Source: Salinivirgaceae bacterium
GTDB taxonomy: Bacteria > Bacteroidota > Bacteroidia > Bacteroidales > Salinivirgaceae
Assembly (NCBI GenBank): GCA_027858775.1
Contig: JAQICA010000303.1
Coordinates: 1 to 64,000, forward strand
Direction: 5' to 3'
Length of the DNA: 64,000 nt
Shown one piece after another: positions 58,212 through 64,000 of this stretch. A program made the position numbers and the translations under genes. Each line of letters begins with the position of its first letter. Position 1 is the stretch's first letter. The notes beneath the pieces were generated by a model, which saw only the letters and a program-made list of their open reading frames with translations, was not told the DNA's origin and did not search any database.

Positions 58212-58719
58212 TTCTTTTTTATGATGTTGCGATTTACTAGGTCGCTTGTTTTGCGAGGATTTTAGATATTTTTCCGTGTTGTCGTATGCAAAATTATCAT
58301 TTATTTGGCATAATTAACGTCGATCGGTATTCATTTTAAGAATTTAGAAATAATACAGTTTATGCTTTAGTGGGAATGCAATTTTTTTCTTCTGAATGAG
58401 TTTATCCTATTTGTGGATTAGGTGAAATCTGGCACCAGTGTGCGTAAGAAAATGTATTTTTTTTATGCGCACTGCATAAGGGAGAAAAACTAGAATTGTG
58501 CCGATGGTTATTACCCAAATTTTCACGCAAAATATATTATTAGTGTGTTTATTTGCGTTTTCAGTATCGTGGTATTTAGTATTGGCGATGTCGTGCCTGT
58601 ATTGTGTCGTATTTGGCCAAAAAAGTTTTAGCTTTGCAGAGTACTAAAAGTGATACCGAGCTACAAGATAATTGTTTATGTAATTGAGCTGAATTATGCC
58701 AAAACTTTAATGTAGAAGA

Positions 58720-59592
58720 ATGATGAACGAGAGTCAGTTAATAAAATATTTAAAAAACGATTTAGAAGAGTTGACCGATATTTTGGGAAGTATTGATCCC
58801 GGGCAAACGCTTTCTGCAATGGAAGTGCGACTCATGCAATCGCGTGTGCGATCGCTTTACGAAGAGTTTGAAATGTTGCAAGATACGCTTGGGCAAAAAA
58901 CGACAGATAGTATCCCGAAAACTGAAGAGAAAAGGCGAAAAAAAACGGTGGTAGATTCTTCTGCTAAGCAAAATGCGAATAAAACTCATGAGGTCGTTGC
59001 TGATTCTGAGGATATTACTGAAAATGAAGTTGAACAGCCAAAAGAAGAATCACGGCAAGTGAAGGAGGAGCAACCTGATCTGAAAAATGAGGAAAATGCA
59101 GCGCATGCAGACGAGCAAGTTGTAGAGAAACCGTTGGCTGAGCCTGAAGAGCAGGAGGCTTTTGATACATCAATAGCTGAACAGCAAGCTGCCGATGCTG
59201 CACCTGTAGATGACCAATGGCAGCCGGAAAATGAACCTGAGGAAGCGATTTTAGACACTAACGGTCGCATAATAGCGGATAAGTTTGATGCGTCGAGTTC
59301 GTTGAACGATCGCATGGCAGCTCATTTTGCCCAAAAAGATCTTGCATCCAAATTGCAGCAACACCCAATTGCTGATTTAACAAAATCGATTAAATTAAAC
59401 GATAAAGTTTGGTTCATTAAAGAACTCTTTGGCGGAAATGCCGACGATTATAAAGAGGCCGTGAATGTCGTAAACAATATGCAAGATATGGATGAGGCGC
59501 TCAATTTTCTGGAGCAACATTATGTGTTCGATCAGGAAAAAGAGAGTTTTAAGAATTTTATGGAACTTATTTATCGACGATTTTTAAAATAA
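58720..59592 (+). CDS. conserved-looking protein with acidic Glu/Gln-rich linker
   Basis: N-terminal helical segment, E/Q/A-rich middle, C-terminal DLTKSIKLNDKVWFIKELFGGNADDYKEAVNVVNNM; 4 nt before rsmI. Confidence 0.65.
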   Translation: MMNESQLIKYLKNDLEELTDILGSIDPGQTLSAMEVRLMQSRVRSLYEEFEMLQDTLGQKTTDSIPKTEEKRRKKTVVDSSAKQNANKTHEVVADSEDITENEVEQPKEESRQVKEEQPDLKNEENAAHADEQVVEKPLAEPEEQEAFDTSIAEQQAADAAPVDDQWQPENEPEEAILDTNGRIIADKFDASSSLNDRMAAHFAQKDLASKLQQHPIADLTKSIKLNDKVWFIKELFGGNADDYKEAVNVVNNMQDMDEALNFLEQHYVFDQEKESFKNFMELIYRRFLK

Positions 59593-59596
59593 AGAT

Positions 59597-60265
59597 ATGC
59601 TGTATATTGTACCCACACCCATAGGGAACCTGAATGATATGACCTTTCGTGCTATTGAAGTACTGAAAGAAGCCGATGTAATATTGGCAGAAGATACGCG
59701 TAAAAGCCGCAATTTATTGTCGCATTTCGACATCAGATTCGATACATTGCAAGCATATCACAAATTTAACGAGCACAATCAGTTACAGCGCTTTGTAGAA
59801 ATGGCTCAAGCGCAAACCGTAGCATTAGTTACCGATGCGGGTACTCCCGGAATTAGCGATCCTGGTTTTTTATTGGTGCGGGCTTGCGTAAAAGCCGATG
59901 TTGAAGTTAATACCTTGCCGGGTGCTACAGCATTTGTTCCCGCCCTGGTCAATTCTGGTTTACCCTGCGATCGGTTTTATTTTGAGGGGTTTCTGCCACA
60001 CAAAAAAGGTCGGCAAAAAAGATTACAGTTTTTGGCAAACGTAGATCAAACCATTGTGTTTTACGAGTCGCCTTACCGAATAGTGAAAACACTCACCCAA
60101 ATGGGCGAATTTTTTGGCGAAGAACGGCAGGCCTCCGTAAGTAGGGAAATATCGAAAATATACGAGGAAACCTTGCGGGGAACATTAGCTGAACTTGCCG
60201 AACATTTTACGAAAAAACAACCTAAAGGTGAGTTCGTAATTATTGTGGATGGCCATAAAGCTTAA
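59597..60265 (+). CDS. rsmI: 16S rRNA (cytidine-2'-O)-methyltransferase
   Basis: LYIVPTPIGNLNDMTFRAIEVLKEADVILAEDTRKSRNLLSHF, LVTDAGTPGISDPGFLLVRAC, LPGATAFVPALVNSGLPCDRFYFEGFLPHKKGR. Confidence 0.96.
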   Translation: MLYIVPTPIGNLNDMTFRAIEVLKEADVILAEDTRKSRNLLSHFDIRFDTLQAYHKFNEHNQLQRFVEMAQAQTVALVTDAGTPGISDPGFLLVRACVKADVEVNTLPGATAFVPALVNSGLPCDRFYFEGFLPHKKGRQKRLQFLANVDQTIVFYESPYRIVKTLTQMGEFFGEERQASVSREISKIYEETLRGTLAELAEHFTKKQPKGEFVIIVDGHKA

Positions 60266-63062
60266 CATATTATTTTTCGCGCTTTTTATTCAATTTGCTT
60301 CAGTTCTGGTAGCGCAAGAACCCGACATTGTTTCGTTCGAAGGACGAGCCGGTTTTCCGGTTTCGCAAATCAATCATATAAAACAAGATCGGTTTGGTTA
60401 CATTTGGATTGCATCGGCTCAGGGACTCTATAGATTCGATGGCACTCGCTTTGTGCGGGTTGCTCCCGATGCCGGTTTGGTAAAGAAAAATATAGTGGCG
60501 CTATACGCAGATGCAGACTCAAGCATTTGGGCTAGCGCTATTGATGGCGAAACATGGAATATAAGAAGAAATAGCGTTCTGGGGCACTATAAAGTAGGAG
60601 AACCTTTTAATAGACGCGCTCCCATCAACGCAACCTATCGGAAGGTGAATGATACATTGATTTTCCAAACTTATGGACAATATACATTAAAACTCACTAC
60701 TGATAGCGTAACGCAAGTTTCTTCACGTAAAACCAGCGATCTGGTAATTGGATTAATAAACCGGCTTGATGAACGCTGGCATCTGCAATTTACTTTTTAT
60801 TTACAACTCAACTTTGATACCTTGATAGCCAATCGGCGCTTCAAATCAGGGAGTGTTACTGTGGTAAATGGAGAAAATAATGCCAGTATTTATTATGGAA
60901 ATTTATTGATCAGTGCTACTTCCGATTCAATTGGTGCTCGTTTTACAACTGATTACTTGCTCGATCAAAAACAAGCGAACGGTGCAACCTTTAAAAGTCT
61001 GTATGGAAAAGGTTTGGTTGTGTGTTATGAAAAAACAGGTGCAACAGACACGCTAATGAAGCACTTTAATGTAACGAGCATTTTTGTTGATGATAATAAT
61101 GGCGTATGGATTGGAACACTATCCCGCGGACTGTTCTATATTCGCAATTTCTTAGTGCGTAATTACCCCTCAAGGCATTTACAGGCAACTATTAAATATA
61201 ACGATATTGCCGCTTTTGGAGATACCTTATTAATGCTGGCAAATCACAAATTGATGATGCTCGATATTAATGCAATTCGAAGTGAACAGTTATTGACTTT
61301 GCCATTTGTTGCACGACAAATATTTGTGTTGCCCGACCAACGGCTTGTTCTTATGGGAATGCGCAAAATTGCCATAATTCATAAGCCGAATGCACAATGG
61401 GTTATTCAAGCTACTTTGACTAATGTTGAAGATGTAAATTATGGTGGAGCATTTTATCGGGAACATTTTTATACTATTGGTTTGAAAGGCATATACAGGC
61501 ACAATCTTAATTTATGGGAAAGTGCGGCATTTGCCCTGGGTACGAAACGTATTCGTTTTTTAGCCGTTTGCAATGATCAGTTATATGCCGCAGACCATGA
61601 TTCATTATGGGTTTTTTCTAATGATGAGCTAACTAAGCAGGTTCCTTTTTTTGAAAATAGCTATTTTGGCAGCGATGGCACCAAAATATTTGTAGCTCGC
61701 AAAGATGGGGAAATCAGTGTGTTAAAGGGAATGGCCGATACGCTTGCGCAGATCACTAATAAAGAAAACGTTAGACATGCCTTTGCTTTCAATAACAAGC
61801 TCTTTGTAAGTTCGTTTAATGGAGTAGTTGTTCACAGAATGGATACGTTGAATCATTCACAAACCCAATTTTTCGATATTTCAAGCGGTTTGCGTAATTC
61901 CAATGTTAGAAAGACTCTTCGTATGAGCAATAAGCTTGTATTTTTGCATGATGCCGGTATTGCTATTTCGCCTGACTCTGCGTTTAGCACTTCGGCTGAG
62001 TTTATGCTCGATGCCAACGCGTCAGGGGAAATTAAGAAAGACGGACAAAGAATACGTGTCGATATTGGCCGAAATACCCAGCACTTGCAGATAAAATTTT
62101 CGACATTTCACTTTGATAGATTATTTCGGAATGGACTTTTGTATAGGGTAGAGGACGATTCTATTTGGCGCCCGATGATGAATAATGAAATGAGTTTGGT
62201 GAATTTGAAAAGTGGCGAAACCAATATTACTGTTGCCATTCCCAAATCGTTGAACGAGGCCTCGGAACACTACCATGTGGTTATCCATAAAGAGTTGCGT
62301 TGGGCCGAAAAAGTGTGGGTGCAAATTTTGTTATTTATTATTATTGTATCGCTAATTAGCTTTATAATGCTTTCTCGTGTAAGGCACATTCAGCAGAAAA
62401 GCGAACTCAATGCCAGTCAGATTTCTCAATTGCAGACTGTGCTGCGTCAGCAAATGAATCCACACTTTATTTTTAACTCATTAACGTCGATTAATCACTA
62501 TATCCTCCAGAACAAACGCATAGAAGCTAGTCGGTTTCTCACAAAATTTTCGACACTCATTCGGAATATACTCGATTATTCGGGCGGAAATAATATAACG
62601 TTGTCCGAAGAAATTGATGTAATTGACGGTTACTTATCGTTGGAGGCCTTGCGATTTAAAGGCCGTTTCAGTTATAGTATTCATGTTGATCCTTCGATAG
62701 ATAAAAACAAAATACTTATCCCACCGTTTATTATTTATCCGTTTGTAGAACGTGCTTTGCGCGAAGGTTTAATTCATAAGGATAGTAAAGGTAATATTGT
62801 TGTAAGGTTTCGATCGATAGGTAGTTACATGCAATGTGCTGTGATGGATGATGGAGTAGGGCTCGGTTATTTTCATAAAAATGTTAATAAATCGAAGAAT
62901 TCTATTGACAAAAATGGAACACAAATTGCAAAACAACGTATTGAACTGTATAATACCTTATACAAGGAAAAAATTTTGCTGCATGCGGAAGATGTAAAAA
63001 ATGCTGCAGATGAAATTGTTGGGACAAATGTTCTAATACGTTTTCCTTTAATAAAAGCTTAG
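60249..63062 (+). CDS. beta-propeller LytS-type histidine kinase
   Basis: INHIKQDRFGYIWIASAQGLYRFDGTRFVRV propeller blade, TM helix, LRQQMNPHFIFNSLTSINHYIL H-box; overlaps the rsmI end (ATG at 60249, or TTG at 60243). Confidence 0.9.
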   Translation: MAIKLNILFFALFIQFASVLVAQEPDIVSFEGRAGFPVSQINHIKQDRFGYIWIASAQGLYRFDGTRFVRVAPDAGLVKKNIVALYADADSSIWASAIDGETWNIRRNSVLGHYKVGEPFNRRAPINATYRKVNDTLIFQTYGQYTLKLTTDSVTQVSSRKTSDLVIGLINRLDERWHLQFTFYLQLNFDTLIANRRFKSGSVTVVNGENNASIYYGNLLISATSDSIGARFTTDYLLDQKQANGATFKSLYGKGLVVCYEKTGATDTLMKHFNVTSIFVDDNNGVWIGTLSRGLFYIRNFLVRNYPSRHLQATIKYNDIAAFGDTLLMLANHKLMMLDINAIRSEQLLTLPFVARQIFVLPDQRLVLMGMRKIAIIHKPNAQWVIQATLTNVEDVNYGGAFYREHFYTIGLKGIYRHNLNLWESAAFALGTKRIRFLAVCNDQLYAADHDSLWVFSNDELTKQVPFFENSYFGSDGTKIFVARKDGEISVLKGMADTLAQITNKENVRHAFAFNNKLFVSSFNGVVVHRMDTLNHSQTQFFDISSGLRNSNVRKTLRMSNKLVFLHDAGIAISPDSAFSTSAEFMLDANASGEIKKDGQRIRVDIGRNTQHLQIKFSTFHFDRLFRNGLLYRVEDDSIWRPMMNNEMSLVNLKSGETNITVAIPKSLNEASEHYHVVIHKELRWAEKVWVQILLFIIIVSLISFIMLSRVRHIQQKSELNASQISQLQTVLRQQMNPHFIFNSLTSINHYILQNKRIEASRFLTKFSTLIRNILDYSGGNNITLSEEIDVIDGYLSLEALRFKGRFSYSIHVDPSIDKNKILIPPFIIYPFVERALREGLIHKDSKGNIVVRFRSIGSYMQCAVMDDGVGLGYFHKNVNKSKNSIDKNGTQIAKQRIELYNTLYKEKILLHAEDVKNAADEIVGTNVLIRFPLIKA

Positions 63063-63066
63063 ACTT

Positions 63067-63816
63067 ATGTTAAAAGCCGTTATTGTTGATGATGAAATTG
63101 CTTCCATTGATTCGCTCGAAATATTATTGTCTGCAAGCGACGTTGAAATAGAGGTGGTTGGGCGAGCTTCAAATATTCAGGAAGCACGAAAATCTATCGA
63201 AAAAAGTAATCCTCATCTTGTGTTTCTCGATATTGAAATGCCTAATGGCAGCGGTTTCGATCTGCTTGATACATTTACCGATGTTAATTTTAAAGTAATC
63301 TTTATTACTGCATATAATCAGTATGCCATTAAAGCTTTTAAGTATGCTGCGGTCGATTATATTTTAAAACCAATTGATATAAATACTTTACAAGGTGCCC
63401 TCCGGCGCGTAAATCGTTCGTTAGATGGTCATTCCTCAGCGCAATTGGATGTACTTAGTGAGGCCATCAGGAATTCTTCTTCTCGACGTATTGCCTTGTC
63501 TACATCGGAAGCTATTGAGGTTGTTGATACCAATTCGATTATTCAATTTGTTGCCGAAGGTAATTATACCGTTGTTCATATTGAAGACCAAAAACCAGTA
63601 ATTGTCTCTAAATCTATAAAAGAGTTTGATGAAATTATGACATCGACATTCTTTTTTCGCTGCCATAAATCCCATTTGATTAACTTTCAGCAAATACAGC
63701 GGGTTGTGCGTAATCAAAATCAAATAATAATGCGCGATGATTCTGTTGCCTATATCAGTCGCCGAAAACGATCTGAGTTTTTTGAGGCCATTGATGTTTT
63801 TCTAAACATGTTTTAA
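63067..63816 (+). CDS. LytTR-family response regulator paired with the propeller kinase
   Basis: KAVIVDDEIASIDSLEILL...LVFLDIEMPNGSGFDLL...AVDYILKPID... plus LytTR domain IIQFVAEGNYTVVHIEDQKPVIVSKSIKEFDEIM...FFRCHKSHLINF. Confidence 0.94.
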   Translation: MLKAVIVDDEIASIDSLEILLSASDVEIEVVGRASNIQEARKSIEKSNPHLVFLDIEMPNGSGFDLLDTFTDVNFKVIFITAYNQYAIKAFKYAAVDYILKPIDINTLQGALRRVNRSLDGHSSAQLDVLSEAIRNSSSRRIALSTSEAIEVVDTNSIIQFVAEGNYTVVHIEDQKPVIVSKSIKEFDEIMTSTFFFRCHKSHLINFQQIQRVVRNQNQIIMRDDSVAYISRRKRSEFFEAIDVFLNMF

Positions 63817-63916
63817 AAGGCCTAGTGGAAACGTTGTTAATGTTATTTTTTTGAAGAAACAAAAAAAAAATTACCGATAATACACTTAACACAACCGTTA
63901 GTACATTTCCTGTTTT

Positions 63917-63942
63917 TTGATAAAGGTTTTTATCTATCTTTG
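63917..63942 (+). promoter_or_regulatory. Bacteroidota-type promoter (TTG / TATCTTTG) near the right edge
   Basis: TTTTTTG ending at 63919, TATCTTTG at 63935-63942. Confidence 0.45.
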
Positions 63943-63960
63943 ATGTAGATCATTGAAAAT

Positions 63961-64000
63961 ATGGAGCCTCTCACTCAGAAAGCTTCCATAAATAATCTGG
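63961..64000 (+). CDS. possible start of a CDS running off the right edge
   Basis: ATG at 63961, open to the edge (MEPLTQKASINNL), just after a promoter-like motif; too short to identify. Confidence 0.3.
   Translation, partial: MEPLTQKASINNL

Noticed and set aside
1-64000. CRISPR arrays, prophage, transposons or defence islands
   Set aside because: No spaced direct repeats, transposase, integrase, restriction or toxin-antitoxin genes were recognised in either strand.

Overview
The window looks like chromosomal DNA from a Bacteroidota bacterium. Supporting signs are SusC/TonB-type receptors, a T9SS-like C-terminal sorting tail, TAnnTTTG promoters, DUF4421-like and MurF-Alr fusion proteins, and the futalosine menaquinone pathway. 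I see no rRNA, tRNA, CRISPR array, transposase or phage genes. From left to right it holds: (1) a TPP riboswitch driving a TonB-dependent receptor that runs off the left edge and is missing from the ORF track; (2) a split transketolase N-half and lnt; (3) a ~13 kb chemosensory cluster at 5.1-18.7 kb (CheY, CheA, CheW, CheR, CheD, CheB, STAS, extra receivers) with no canonical MCP. It carries several odd parts: a soluble coiled-coil protein with a CheZ-like DxxxQ motif and an NxExF tail, an embedded outer-membrane porin, a histidine kinase whose phospho-acceptor His is Asn, and a GAF/PAS membrane receptor with no output domain; (4) housekeeping genes (tRNA nucleotidyltransferase, thioredoxin, mqnB/mqnD, queD-like/folE); (5) a TonB receptor and a subtilase; (6) a block with mitochondrial-type citrate synthase and aconitase, plus two fused aconitase-superfamily paralogs; (7) an AmmeMemoRadiSam triad next to a TPR-SpoIIE phosphatase; (8) murF-alr, tdk, rsmI and a propeller histidine kinase/LytTR pair. 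The chemosensory cluster is my main candidate for an under-described system. All family assignments come from reading motifs by eye; no database search was run.
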